In this document: in pieces, positions 35,053 to 44,621 of the stretch | Position numbering within the stretch: position 1 is the stretch's first letter | Layout of the letters: each line of letters begins with the position of its first letter | Assembly (NCBI RefSeq): GCF_014651635.1 | Contig: NZ_BMXG01000002.1 | Coordinates: 1 to 64,000 of the forward strand | Direction: 5' to 3' | DNA: 64,000 nt | Source: Cerasicoccus arenae | GTDB lineage: Bacteria > Verrucomicrobiota > Verrucomicrobiia > Opitutales > Cerasicoccaceae | Program-made: the position numbers and the translations under genes | The notes under the pieces: generated by a model | The model's input: the letters and a program-made list of their open reading frames with translations, nothing else | What the model was told of the DNA's origin: nothing | Databases searched by the model: none

Positions 35053-35931
35053 TTAGCTGGCTACTTCTTCTGTTGTTGCGATGGCCTTCTTGGCGCGGCG
35101 GCGATAGATGAAGTAGCCGAGGGCTACGAAACCGAGTCCAGCAATGTAGGTAGAAGGCTCAGGAACTGCAGCGATGCTGATATTATCGAGGCCTACACCT
35201 TGAACTGCGTTACCAGTGCTGACCACACCGAGTAGGTAGTAATCATACGTTGTTGCGCCAGCAATTGAGAAATTCTGCGTTTCCCATGCTGGTGCAGCAT
35301 CGGTGCTTAGACTTGAAACGGCACTAAGATTCGTATTGATAATGCTGGTGAAGCCGAAGCCTGCAGGGTCATTAATATGATAACCTTGTCCGAGGATGGA
35401 ATTACTCGATAAGGCCGTTGCCAAAGCCGTGGCATCGCCGGTAAATCCGTAAAGTGCAAATTGAACGTTTGCCGTATTGTTGATGTTTGCACCCGTAGTG
35501 GTAACAACGCCAGCGTCAGCTGTGTTGTAATCACTGAATACTGCAGCGTCGAAAGAAATGTCCGTTACGAAACCACTTTCACCGATTGCATCCATCGAAA
35601 AAAGATTCCATGCAGTTGTGCGGCCTGCTGCTGAAGCTGTACCGTTGGTAGCGAGGAAGAAGCCGCCGCCTCCATTGCCAGAAGTCGAATCTGTTAGATA
35701 GCTGCCGTATTGGCTCGGAACAGTCGTGTTTGAAAGACCATTGAAGATACGATTTGGATTATCTGATCCAATCCAGCCACCGTTTAAGTCGCTGCTTTCA
35801 ACATGCACGAGTCCACCGCCTGTACGATAGGCTGGTGAATTGAAATCGCCACCGACGATTATGCCAGCAAAAGCGGATGATGCGGTAGCGGAAAGTGCAC
35901 AAATTCCAATGATCTTCGTATAATTGTTCAT
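35053..35931 (-). CDS. PEP-CTERM sorting-domain protein 2
   Basis: The 292-residue protein has a signal peptide (cleavage near SAFA, residue 22), then a Gly/Ser/Thr/Asn-rich beta-type domain with no Cys, and ends with a standard PEP-CTERM sorting signal: VPEPSTYIAG at 256-265, a hydrophobic segment, and the basic cluster YRRRAKK. A ten-residue tail ATTEEVAS extends beyond the basic cluster, which is longer than usual. The exosortase 2.3 kb upstream on the same strand is the expected processing enzyme. A likely surface or matrix protein of unknown function. The strong terminator just after it suggests high, self-contained expression. Confidence 0.92.
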   Translation of the reverse strand: MNNYTKIIGICALSATASSAFAGIIVGGDFNSPAYRTGGGLVHVESSDLNGGWIGSDNPNRIFNGLSNTTVPSQYGSYLTDSTSGNGGGGFFLATNGTASAAGRTTAWNLFSMDAIGESGFVTDISFDAAVFSDYNTADAGVVTTTGANINNTANVQFALYGFTGDATALATALSSNSILGQGYHINDPAGFGFTSIINTNLSAVSSLSTDAAPAWETQNFSIAGATTYDYYLLGVVSTGNAVQGVGLDNISIAAVPEPSTYIAGLGFVALGYFIYRRRAKKAIATTEEVAS

Positions 35932-35964
35932 AGTAGTAGTACCTGTTGCAGATTTATAATTTAT

Positions 35965-35995
35965 TCACATTGAGATTTTCCTCATGTGAAGTCAA
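35965..35995 (-). promoter_or_regulatory. -35-like element and inverted repeat upstream of PEP-CTERM2
   Basis: On the minus strand TTGACT (35995-35990) is followed directly by TCACATGAG, six spacer bases, and CTCAATGTGA, an inverted repeat with one bulged base (35965-35989). A repressor or activator could bind here. The -10 is unclear. Confidence 0.45.
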
Positions 35996-36134
35996 GGCCT
36001 TACACGATTGATTTTGTGGAATTTAATTTTGCTCTATAATTACCTTGTTTTAGTATTCAGTGATCCAGTATGATTTGAGCTAAACTATTTTAAATCAGTG
36101 CTTTAGAAGTGTTTTTGGGGTTCGAGGCTGGGCG

Positions 36135-38228
36135 TTATTTTTTTCCCTCTAGAAAGAGTGCCTTTTCATTGGGAAGGATGGCCGTTGAAATGTCTGGCAA
36201 ATAGCTAAGATCACCAGTGACAGCGGCATATGCTAGGCGATGATGGCTAGATAGAACTTCTGGTTGGTATTGCATCGGCAATGATTTCAGGACTGCCTGC
36301 GCCATTTTTTCATGACCTGACTGGAAGTAAGCAAAGGCTAATGTGATGTAACAGTAGTATATTTCAGGGAACTCCTCGATGAACTGTTCGCTGTAGTAGC
36401 GACATTTTTCTAGATCCAGGCCAAACTGTAACTTCAGATAAATGATTAGGCTCATTGAGTCTGGGTCACCTTTGAATTGATCCAGATTAACATGCTTCAG
36501 GATCGTCTTGAGTTCATCGCTAAGGCCGAGAGCATATAGCAGTTCGACGTATTTGCGTATGGTGTAGGGGTTGCTATTGGTCAGGCCATATAACTCTCGA
36601 TAAAATACCAGCTGCTGATGTGGTGAGGTGTAGGTTTTGACAAGGAACTCGATTTCGCCCCAATCACTCACATCGGATTCATCGATGGCTTGGAGCATTT
36701 CCAGGGTGTAGCCTTCATTGTTGCCCTCATATAAGTGGATGAAACTTTTCCAAAAGTGTTTGTCCGACTCGTTGAGCGCGCTGTTCTTAGTATTAATATC
36801 CACTAATTCCTTGGCGCGCTCGATATCTGGGCTATCCGACATGATCAGTGAGTAAAGTAAATGACGGCAGAGATCACGGTCCCGTCGAAGATCATTTTCA
36901 GTGATCAGTATATCGCTGACATCCCCAATGTGGAAAAAATTAAGGACACCAAATACCGACTTTCGCTCATCAGAGTCCTTCAGGTCATACTCTTCCAGAA
37001 TGGACCGCAGGGCTTCTTCGCGGCCTAATTGTCCAGCTTCATAAGCGCGTCCAACGGCTAGAGTGATATGCTCGCGATTGGAGTCTGGATGTTTGCGTAG
37101 GTGCTCTAGAATGGCCAGGTAGTCAAAGGCATTGTCCCCTTGGTTTTCGGCGATACTTTGAGAGAGTGCGATTTCGCAAAGATAGAGGCCAATATCGTCC
37201 ATGCGCATCAAATTATCGCGATGGTGCTGTTTGCTTTGTTCTGCGATAGCTGGATCGTCATTATTCGCGAGGCCAATAATGATGTCGTGAACGAGGGGCG
37301 TTTCCATCCCTTTTGCGTACATTTCGCGAGCACGTGTGAGTGCGCGATTACGATGTCCTTGCGCAAGGAGTAACTTGAGTTCGGTGTCGATGACTTGCTG
37401 TGAATCTGGATGCTGGGCTTGTAGGCGTGCCAAATACTTGGCACCAGTCGGCACTTGATGATAATCTACTGCATAATCAATGACCTTAGCCATGCTCGGA
37501 GCATCAAATTGCTTTTGTTTGGTCATTTGCTCGCTCCACCAGACGGCTTCTGCGGTTTCCAATGAACGAGCAGTCTCCATGGTGCGTTCGAGCACTGATG
37601 TATTGGTTGGATTGAGTAAGGCCGCGCTACGTAGTTTTTCGTAGGCTTTTACTTCGTAGTCCTGATCTTCAAGAGTTTGTGCCTCCTGCACCAATTGATC
37701 AGAGCGCCATTGCTTTGCCTCGTCTATCACCCACCTACTACTGATCAAAAAACCGATGCCAACGAGCAGGACTAGTATCGTTAGAATACGGGTAAGCATC
37801 CGCATCGCCAGCCATCGGTTGAACAGGCCCTCGAAGATGTCAATTATCGCTAACAAGATAGCAATATAGGACCCCCAAATTCCGGCGAGGATGCTCTTCA
37901 GTGACATGGAACTGACGTATGTCCATGCCCCTTTCATTTGCCGGAAGGCACGTTTGGGTGAGGTTATGAGGTCCCAAAGGAAATGGAGTAACTTTTGTGG
38001 TATCTCCAGTAATTGATCCTTCAGCTTGTTAAGCGCCTCTTTCCTCTCATGTTGTCGTGTGCGGCGCGCGTTTGGCAGTGCCTCTTTCCACAACTTGAGC
38101 ATATAGAACTGATCATCAATCCATGCAAAGACTGACTTGATCTGATTTTTCAGGCCAAAGCGGAGATAGGCTCCAATGTCAGCAAGTGTGTCTTTTATTC
38201 GAAAGAATAATTCTTGGAAGAAATTCAT
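36135..38228 (-). CDS. Membrane-anchored TPR protein A2, exosortase locus
   Basis: This 697-residue protein has a basic, helical N-terminal cytoplasmic part (1-105), two hydrophobic segments (about 111-131 and 145-165), and a periplasmic C-terminal region of about 520 residues built from degenerate TPR-like helix pairs. It is a clear paralog of the 711-residue protein at 41511-43646: shared segments include AVWWSEQM/TVWWSERV, PTGAKYLARL/GTGARYLSVM, QQLVFYRELYG/QQLAFYRELFG and VTGDLSYLP/VSGDLSNLP, in the same order. It follows the exosortase by 18 bases. It may scaffold exosortase or the polysaccharide machinery. The family is not recognised. Confidence 0.8.
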   Translation of the reverse strand: MNFFQELFFRIKDTLADIGAYLRFGLKNQIKSVFAWIDDQFYMLKLWKEALPNARRTRQHERKEALNKLKDQLLEIPQKLLHFLWDLITSPKRAFRQMKGAWTYVSSMSLKSILAGIWGSYIAILLAIIDIFEGLFNRWLAMRMLTRILTILVLLVGIGFLISSRWVIDEAKQWRSDQLVQEAQTLEDQDYEVKAYEKLRSAALLNPTNTSVLERTMETARSLETAEAVWWSEQMTKQKQFDAPSMAKVIDYAVDYHQVPTGAKYLARLQAQHPDSQQVIDTELKLLLAQGHRNRALTRAREMYAKGMETPLVHDIIIGLANNDDPAIAEQSKQHHRDNLMRMDDIGLYLCEIALSQSIAENQGDNAFDYLAILEHLRKHPDSNREHITLAVGRAYEAGQLGREEALRSILEEYDLKDSDERKSVFGVLNFFHIGDVSDILITENDLRRDRDLCRHLLYSLIMSDSPDIERAKELVDINTKNSALNESDKHFWKSFIHLYEGNNEGYTLEMLQAIDESDVSDWGEIEFLVKTYTSPHQQLVFYRELYGLTNSNPYTIRKYVELLYALGLSDELKTILKHVNLDQFKGDPDSMSLIIYLKLQFGLDLEKCRYYSEQFIEEFPEIYYCYITLAFAYFQSGHEKMAQAVLKSLPMQYQPEVLSSHHRLAYAAVTGDLSYLPDISTAILPNEKALFLEGKK

Positions 38229-38246
38229 ACTGAGCCGCTAGTGGAG

Positions 38247-39797
38247 TTACCTGGCTTCATCCTTATTTAATGCCTCATGGATGAATCGATAAAGAGTGTC
38301 CTCTTCATTGGTTGATGAAGGGGAGGTGACTCCGATTAACAGGAGCTGTCGGGTCACCATGCTGTTTTCGTCAATACGATCCCAGAAATTTCGATATGAC
38401 ATTTTTAACTTATCAAACCATCCACTCGATGCTTGCAGGTAGAACTGGTTATATTTCTGCGTGCTTACTGGCAACATGAGGCTACGGTAGACGGCGATGC
38501 GCTCCGAGCTGATTGGATGCTGGAATTCGTAGCTCTCATACTCGGTGTCATCCCATGGCTGCTGGAGCATGTGTACCTCACGTGGTTTGGTGGTCAACAT
38601 GCCTTCCACTGTCCCCATGCAAACCTCAGGCGTATGTGCATTGGCCCGCATGACAGGGTAGCCATCCGTCCAAGTGATGAAGAAATAATTCACCAAGCTT
38701 TCACCCACGAGAAATTGGCCCGAATAGACATCTTCCGTTTCGTAAAGTGTCTTCACCAGTGGATCGACTTTCAGGGTGCGATGGGCTGGTAATTTGCTTA
38801 ACTGCGTAGGATCGATTTCCCAGTGGTCGCCATTATTCAGCTCTGGCATGTTATACCATTGCCAGCGAAAGAACTCGACTCCTCCGTAGGCTAGCAGAGC
38901 GAGCATAGAGAGTATCGAGCACCAGCGTGAGACAGGGAAGGTACTTGGTTTAGCTGCTGGTTTGGCGGACTTGTTATTCTTGGGCTCGATAATTAGAAAT
39001 GCGATAAAGACCACGCCTAGTCCGAAGACAAAGGTGATCGCGCCAGTGTTGTCATGCCAGCGATCATAGGCTTCGGAGCCTTCGATGCCAGTGATCCAAC
39101 CAAGGGCCAGAGCACGGATTGCATTTTGTACGAAAGAGGCACACATGCCAGCGATCAACAAGGCGATACGACGGGGCATTGAAAGCTGACCGTATTCGCC
39201 CAGAAAGAGCGTTGTAACGAGTAAGAATTGGAGGGATCGAATCCCACTACATGCCTCGGCGACCTCCACAACTGCATCGCCAATGGATATTTGGATGCCC
39301 TGAAGCATGGCGGGGATGCCGAGCATTTGAAGGGAAACAGTAACAAAGTTAGCAATGTGGCCGGTCAGCCAATCGCTGACTGCCATTTCGATGCGCCCAG
39401 GCCATGGAATTGATGTTAGAAAGAAAACTAAAGGGAACAGATAATGCCGGGACCAACGTACTCCGCCCCAAGCCATTCCCCAGAATATCCCAAAAGCGGC
39501 GAGGCAAAGACCCTCTGACCAACTGAGCATGTGCCAAGTGCTCATCGTTTCCCACAGCACTCGAATTATCGCGAATAGCCCGAGGAAAAACATAGCTGGA
39601 ATCAGCCAACCAAACGTAGGCAGGCTACGCGGAGGTTCGTCTTCTGCTCGCGTCCAAAAAAGAAAGAGGCTCAGGACTGGCACTCCCCAGCCGAAGAAAT
39701 AGTGCGAATCTGGGTCCCAGAAACCACATATCTGGTAATAGAACGCGAATTGAAGCAACAAAGGTAGCAGCCAGATCTTAAGGGTCGCAGTACTCAT
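38247..39797 (-). CDS. Exosortase fused to EpsI-like domain
   Basis: The 516-residue protein has eight or more membrane segments. The exosortase catalytic triad is visible: C183 in EVAEACSGIRSL, R228 in FVQNAIRALALG and H248 in DRWHDNTGA. After residue 280 a new membrane segment and a periplasmic domain follow with AHTPEVCMG (H388-C393), the EpsI motif, so exosortase and EpsI are one chain. Exosortases cleave and transfer PEP-CTERM proteins, two of which are encoded in this operon. The gene starts 2 bases after TPR-B2, so they are tightly coupled. The named Xrt subfamily cannot be assigned by eye. Confidence 0.93.
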   Translation of the reverse strand: MSTATLKIWLLPLLLQFAFYYQICGFWDPDSHYFFGWGVPVLSLFLFWTRAEDEPPRSLPTFGWLIPAMFFLGLFAIIRVLWETMSTWHMLSWSEGLCLAAFGIFWGMAWGGVRWSRHYLFPLVFFLTSIPWPGRIEMAVSDWLTGHIANFVTVSLQMLGIPAMLQGIQISIGDAVVEVAEACSGIRSLQFLLVTTLFLGEYGQLSMPRRIALLIAGMCASFVQNAIRALALGWITGIEGSEAYDRWHDNTGAITFVFGLGVVFIAFLIIEPKNNKSAKPAAKPSTFPVSRWCSILSMLALLAYGGVEFFRWQWYNMPELNNGDHWEIDPTQLSKLPAHRTLKVDPLVKTLYETEDVYSGQFLVGESLVNYFFITWTDGYPVMRANAHTPEVCMGTVEGMLTTKPREVHMLQQPWDDTEYESYEFQHPISSERIAVYRSLMLPVSTQKYNQFYLQASSGWFDKLKMSYRNFWDRIDENSMVTRQLLLIGVTSPSSTNEEDTLYRFIHEALNKDEAR

Positions 39798-39799
39798 GT

Positions 39800-41506
39800 C
39801 TAGGAATTGAGCCTTTGCTTGGCTTCCAATAATAATGCACGCTCTTCTGGTAACAAGGCGCTTTCTGATATGCTTAGCGAGATTGCCCGGGCTTCGCCTA
39901 ATTGGTTATTTCCTAAGGCGACTAACAGAGTAATCAATTGGCATGAGGGCAGAGGACGGTATTTATCAGGTAGTTGATCAAGAGCCTCTTGGGCAGCCTG
40001 GAAATCGCCATCACGCCATAAGGCTAAGGCATAAGTTGACCAGATGAAGCCATCCAGTTCCTTGATGATCTTTTCAGACGGATATGGGATGGGACCCTCT
40101 TGGACATCCAGCAGTGCCTCCAGATAGAATCGATTGTTGAGCATAACGCTGTGTTTGGGATAGACGTCGAGAAAGAGCCGAACGTCTTCTAATGCTTGCT
40201 GGGTACGCCCAATCTGCAGTTCAGCGTTGAACTTCTCTTGTAAAAGTTGAGCACGTGCGACTGGTGACTCTGTGGATTCTAATGCTGCGGAAAAACTTGC
40301 AAGTGAGTCTTTCCACCAGCGTGACCTTGCGGCTAATCGGGCCAGTGTGGTCAGCGCGTTGGCGTCTCCAGACTCCATTGCCAAGCTTTGTGCACTATAC
40401 CAGTATTGGGTCGGCTCGGGAGGCGTTTCAGTTAGTTGATCATTCTCGATCAGTGCCAAGAGCGTCGCTCGTTGTAATTTATTAACTCGACTGTCGGAAT
40501 GCACATTAGTGAGTAGCTTTTGAGCTTCCTGAAAATTCCCCTGATCCAGCGCGACTTTTAGATTTAATTCGAATTTTTGGTCAGGATTTAGCCCACGCGC
40601 GTCTTTACTCAGTAAGAACTGCTGAAGTTCTGGAATGGCCCGAATGCTAAGCAGCCATGGAGCGACATAGTCCGGGGCTGATTTTCCGTATTGCTTGATC
40701 CCATCCTGGATAATGCGCTCACGCTCTTCTGGCTTTAGAATAAGCTCTTGGTTTGAGGCGAGCAATCCAGTGCTGGCATTATTTTTAGAACTGTCGCGAA
40801 GTTCTCGAATTAGCCATGTTCGGTCATTATTGAACAGTGGTATCTCAGGTCGTGTGGCTAAAAGGATTAACGCTTCCGTGCCAACGGAACTATTATCGCG
40901 GGCGGCCTCACGCAAATTCACCTTGGCCTGCACGTAGTTGGCAAAAGAGTCTAGCCCGAGCAATAACTTTGCCCGCAAGAGGCGAGCTGATGAATGATCG
41001 GAATCAATCGCGAGCAATCGATCAAGCACGATTAAGGACTCCGCGGTTTGGTCCATCTCGTATTCGTATCGTGCCCACCAGTAAAGGTAGTCTGGCACGT
41101 GATTCAAATTATGGTAGTGCTTCTTAATCGCTTGGTCTGCCTGTTCATATAGCTTCGATTCGATCGCGATGCTTAAGTATGAGACAGTGTTCTCTTGGTA
41201 GTCCTCTGCGTTTGCATCCTCCATCAATGAATCGAGGATTTTAAGGGCTTCCTGCGGATCTTTCGCTTTTAGATTCAGTGCTTTTAGCTGTTGGACTTCA
41301 CGTTTGCGCAAGCTGAGTTTCTCGAGGGTTGCGGAGCGCTCTGTTGCTTCACTGGTACTGCCCTCAGAAACGTTTTTCCGCAGTGCCTCAATTTGCTTTT
41401 CCTGCCAAAGATACCACGATAAGATGCCGCCGCCAAGTACGAGTGCTAGCAATAAGAAAACTGGAAGGAACTTGAGCTTCCCTAAGCGTTCTGGAAATAA
41501 CAACAT
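39800..41506 (-). CDS. Membrane-anchored TPR protein B2, exosortase locus
   Basis: From the ATG at 41506, four bases after the TPR-A1 stop, the protein is 568 residues; a TTG at 41530 is also open. It has one N-terminal membrane segment (about 12-34, PVFLLLALVLGGGILSWYL) and a long helical repeat region with TPR-like pairs. It is a paralog of the protein at 44622-46316: ATRPEIPLFNNDRTWLI corresponds to GSRPEIKLFPDERLWLV, and AKVNLREAA to AKAALKEAA. It lies directly upstream of the exosortase. The function is unknown; a scaffold role is likely. Confidence 0.8.
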   Translation of the reverse strand: MLLFPERLGKLKFLPVFLLLALVLGGGILSWYLWQEKQIEALRKNVSEGSTSEATERSATLEKLSLRKREVQQLKALNLKAKDPQEALKILDSLMEDANAEDYQENTVSYLSIAIESKLYEQADQAIKKHYHNLNHVPDYLYWWARYEYEMDQTAESLIVLDRLLAIDSDHSSARLLRAKLLLGLDSFANYVQAKVNLREAARDNSSVGTEALILLATRPEIPLFNNDRTWLIRELRDSSKNNASTGLLASNQELILKPEERERIIQDGIKQYGKSAPDYVAPWLLSIRAIPELQQFLLSKDARGLNPDQKFELNLKVALDQGNFQEAQKLLTNVHSDSRVNKLQRATLLALIENDQLTETPPEPTQYWYSAQSLAMESGDANALTTLARLAARSRWWKDSLASFSAALESTESPVARAQLLQEKFNAELQIGRTQQALEDVRLFLDVYPKHSVMLNNRFYLEALLDVQEGPIPYPSEKIIKELDGFIWSTYALALWRDGDFQAAQEALDQLPDKYRPLPSCQLITLLVALGNNQLGEARAISLSISESALLPEERALLLEAKQRLNS

Positions 41507-41510
41507 AACA

Positions 41511-43646
41511 CTACAGGGCAGGCTTATCAATGGTCATTGACTGCAAGAGCGATTTCTCGCCTTGAGTTGGCAATTGGTCAATGGTGGGGAGGTTGCTTAA
41601 ATCACCGCTGACATAGGCATGCATTAGTCTAATACATGGCTGCGCATTCTGAGGAGGCGGAGGTATTTCACTGTCGATGGATCGGGCAAGTGAAAATTCA
41701 TCGGACATAGCGTAAACGAAGGCTAGGTTACGATAAAACAAAGCCGCCTTTGGATACTGACCAATCAATTTTTCCAGCCGCGTTCGAGTTTCTGGCAAGT
41801 TACGCCCTTGAACCGCATGCAAATAGAGGAGGAAATTTAGGGCATCCGGTTTATTCTCAAAGCGCTCGGGCTGAAGTTGCTTTAGAAGTATTTTCAATTC
41901 TTGGTCTTTGCCCAGTGCATATGCCAGCGTCAGATATCGTTCGGCCGCGATAACAGGGCTTTCCGGGCGCCCAAACAATTCGCGATAAAATGCCAATTGC
42001 TGCTCGGTGCTGGTGTGTTTTACCAAGATGCTGTGCATGTAGTCCCAATCACTGGTGGCCGAATTTTCTACGGACTGTAAAAGGCGAACAGAGAATTCCT
42101 TTTCCTGCTGTCGCGCGTTGGCGATCATTGCCTGCCAGAATCGTCGGTTGGCTTCGCTGATAGGTAGTGGGTGTTCCTGCTCGCCCGAAAGTAAGAGCGT
42201 GGCCGCATCGAGATCAGCCTGTTCGGAAAGAATTAACCATTCCAAGTAGGCGAGTGCATAATCAGGGTTTGAGTAAATTTTAGTTTCTGAGATCAATTGA
42301 TCTCGGCCCCAGTAAATTTCGAATCTGCTTAGTGTGTTCAATGCGTTTAGCACTTCATCGTCATTGTTTAGGTCGTACTCAGCAATGATTGCCTTGAATG
42401 CCTCTTCTTCTGATATTTGTCCAGTAAAGGACGCAAATCCATTGGCTTCTATTCGGTCCATTCGTGTGGCTGAAGGATGAGCCAAAATGAGTTTACGTAT
42501 AGACCGATCGCCCAGATCGATTTTTTCACGCTCTTCTGGTGGTAGGCGTTGAGCCAGTTTGCAAAACTCTAAACCGATGTCGTTTTGTTGTTCCAAGCCA
42601 TCGCTTAATTGTTTTCGCGCATCTTGCTTGAGGCGTTCATCACTCGTGCGAAGTGAGAGTTCTACAAATACCCGATTGGCTAGTGGGCTATCGCTTCCTT
42701 CTTTTACAAGTTTAGCAGCCTTGAGTAGGGCTTGTTCTCGAAGTTCCTGTCGGAGCAGTAGTTCGATTTCCACATCGGCAAGTGTCGTGCTTTCTGGGAA
42801 GCGTGAGCGCATGACTGATAAATAACGTGCGCCAGTGCCCAATTGCCCATAGCTCATCGACTGTTCGACAATATTGACTAGGGAATCCGAGTCGTAGTGC
42901 TTACTGCGAGCCACTCTCTCGGACCACCAAACAGTATGAGGGTGCCGGAGCTTATTGGCGAGATTCATGGTTTGCTCTAGATTTTCATGCACGTCTGGTG
43001 CAAGCATTGCGGCGACGCGAGATTTCTCGTATGCTAGCTTTACCTGTTCTGTCTCCATGAGTGATTTTGCCTGATCATGGAGCTTGGAGGCACGCCATAA
43101 TTTTGCCTCATGAAATAGATATGGACTGGCAACGAGGCCCACGGAAGCCGCCACTAGAAATGCCCCAGAAAGGACGCGTAGCCACACCTTTTGTTTCTTC
43201 CACCATTTAATGAACTTTTGTGGTAGGCGTGCAATGTAGCCAAGTATCGCTAAGTAAAGCCGCCAAGATTCCAGTAAGAATTCACGGAACGTTAGCTTAC
43301 GCAGTTTTTTGTATGTCGAGCGTAGCGACTTAATGCACTGCCCCGGTATTTTTACGAGGAAAGCAATGCTATTGCTAATCCGATCACGGATCTTTTGTGG
43401 TGCCTTGGCTATTGAACGGTTGAGCTTTTGGTTCGCCTTTTTACGATCCTGCTCTCGATACATCTTTCTTACTGGCTGACTTTCTCGCCAGCGACGGTAA
43501 GTATCTCCTAGTTTACGCCAAGACTTTATGAGCTTTCGTCGACGCTGAGGCAGCACCTGCGTCCGGAAATAATATAAATCGTCTAAGCGCTTTTTTATCC
43601 AAGACTGAGACTTTTTTTTCCGGTGAGTCTTCATCGGATTAGACAT
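41511..43646 (-). CDS. Membrane-anchored TPR protein A1, exosortase locus
   Basis: The 711-residue protein has a very basic N-terminal 150 residues (many KK, RR and RW pairs), a membrane segment at about 155-175 (VLSGAFLVAASVGLVASPY), and a long TPR-like helical C-terminal region. It is a paralog of TPR-A2, with a conserved tail (VSGDLSNLPTIDQ) and matching motifs throughout. The gene follows PEP-CTERM1 after a 130-base gap containing a terminator. The start at 43646 could also be the second Met (MKTHRKKK). Confidence 0.8.
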   Translation of the reverse strand: MSNPMKTHRKKKSQSWIKKRLDDLYYFRTQVLPQRRRKLIKSWRKLGDTYRRWRESQPVRKMYREQDRKKANQKLNRSIAKAPQKIRDRISNSIAFLVKIPGQCIKSLRSTYKKLRKLTFREFLLESWRLYLAILGYIARLPQKFIKWWKKQKVWLRVLSGAFLVAASVGLVASPYLFHEAKLWRASKLHDQAKSLMETEQVKLAYEKSRVAAMLAPDVHENLEQTMNLANKLRHPHTVWWSERVARSKHYDSDSLVNIVEQSMSYGQLGTGARYLSVMRSRFPESTTLADVEIELLLRQELREQALLKAAKLVKEGSDSPLANRVFVELSLRTSDERLKQDARKQLSDGLEQQNDIGLEFCKLAQRLPPEEREKIDLGDRSIRKLILAHPSATRMDRIEANGFASFTGQISEEEAFKAIIAEYDLNNDDEVLNALNTLSRFEIYWGRDQLISETKIYSNPDYALAYLEWLILSEQADLDAATLLLSGEQEHPLPISEANRRFWQAMIANARQQEKEFSVRLLQSVENSATSDWDYMHSILVKHTSTEQQLAFYRELFGRPESPVIAAERYLTLAYALGKDQELKILLKQLQPERFENKPDALNFLLYLHAVQGRNLPETRTRLEKLIGQYPKAALFYRNLAFVYAMSDEFSLARSIDSEIPPPPQNAQPCIRLMHAYVSGDLSNLPTIDQLPTQGEKSLLQSMTIDKPAL

Positions 43647-43706
43647 GTGTACTGTAAACCCGTAAGCATGGCTGAATGTTCCTTGGTTACAAGTGACAAT
43701 CCAATA

Positions 43707-43739
43707 AAAGAGCCTGCGACTATTCGCCGCAGGCTTTTA
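43707..43739 (-). terminator. Terminator after PEP-CTERM1
   Basis: AGCCTGCG (43711-43718) and CGCAGGCT (43728-43735) form an eight-base stem around a nine-base loop. T-rich bases follow on the minus strand. It lies within the 130-base gap before TPR-A1. Confidence 0.8.
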
Positions 43740-43776
43740 TGTTTGAAATTAAAGAAATTTTACTTTGCTTAAGCGA

Positions 43777-44583
43777 TTAAGCATTTTTCTTGGCCTTCTT
43801 CCGACGATAGCAGACGAATGCACCGAGCATAATCGCTGTTGCGCCAGCCATGTAAGTAGATGGTTCAGGGATTGCTTCCACAATGCCATTAAACTGAACG
43901 AAGTCGTTGTTTATGCTGGAGAAGGTTGCTCCAGTAGCTGCTCCTCCAGAGTTGCTACCTACGAGATAAAGCGTGTAGTGCTCAGGACCAAAAAAGCTGA
44001 TTGGCAAACGGCCAACAAGATCGAAGGTCAAAGTAAAGGCACCATTTGCTCCTGGAGTTGGTTGAAAGGAGACATCACCTTTGTTGTCTTGGAGCAAAAT
44101 ACCTGAGAGATTCGTTCCAACACCTTGGATGACAATGCTTTCAGGCAAGATTTGGTAACCAATCGGTGCATCAAAAGTAGGAGTCAAGTCGTTCAGAATT
44201 GTAAATTGACCAATTGCTGCGAGCTGTCCAGTTGCTTGACCTGGGTTTGTTGGATTCGATCCAGCTGGATTGACTGTTCCGCCATATGAGTTGGCACCGG
44301 CAAGTGGCTGCATACCAATTTGAATTGGGAAGGTAATCAGCGGTGCAATGGTCAAGCCAAGCGTATTGTTGAAAGTGGCAGTGTTGTTATCAATGATGAC
44401 CTTTGGGTCAAGGCTTGCGCCGCCTGCTGGCTGCCATCCGGCAGTCTCATCAATGTCAGCACCACTGTTAAAGAATGTGAATTCAGCCAAAGTGGCCGCA
44501 TTAAGGGATGCCGCGCTTGCAGCAGAAATTGTCAGTATTGATAGTAGCTTGGTTGCCGAGTAGCTCATAGTGCCAGTAAACAT
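43777..44583 (-). CDS. PEP-CTERM sorting-domain protein 1
   Basis: The 268-residue protein starts at ATG 44583 (MFTGTMSYSATKLLSIL); a second Met at 44568 would give a more standard signal peptide. Cleavage is likely near SLNA. The mature domain is beta-type, rich in Gly, Pro, Asn and Thr and without Cys. The C-terminus is IPEPSTYMAG (238-247), a hydrophobic stretch and YRRKKAKKNA, a classical PEP-CTERM signal. It lies inside the exosortase operon and is a probable target of the exosortase. A terminator follows it. Confidence 0.92.
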   Translation of the reverse strand: MFTGTMSYSATKLLSILTISAASAASLNAATLAEFTFFNSGADIDETAGWQPAGGASLDPKVIIDNNTATFNNTLGLTIAPLITFPIQIGMQPLAGANSYGGTVNPAGSNPTNPGQATGQLAAIGQFTILNDLTPTFDAPIGYQILPESIVIQGVGTNLSGILLQDNKGDVSFQPTPGANGAFTLTFDLVGRLPISFFGPEHYTLYLVGSNSGGAATGATFSSINNDFVQFNGIVEAIPEPSTYMAGATAIMLGAFVCYRRKKAKKNA

Positions 44584-44621
44584 AGATATTTCTAAAATTC
44601 TGTAAAGTATATTCTCAGCAA

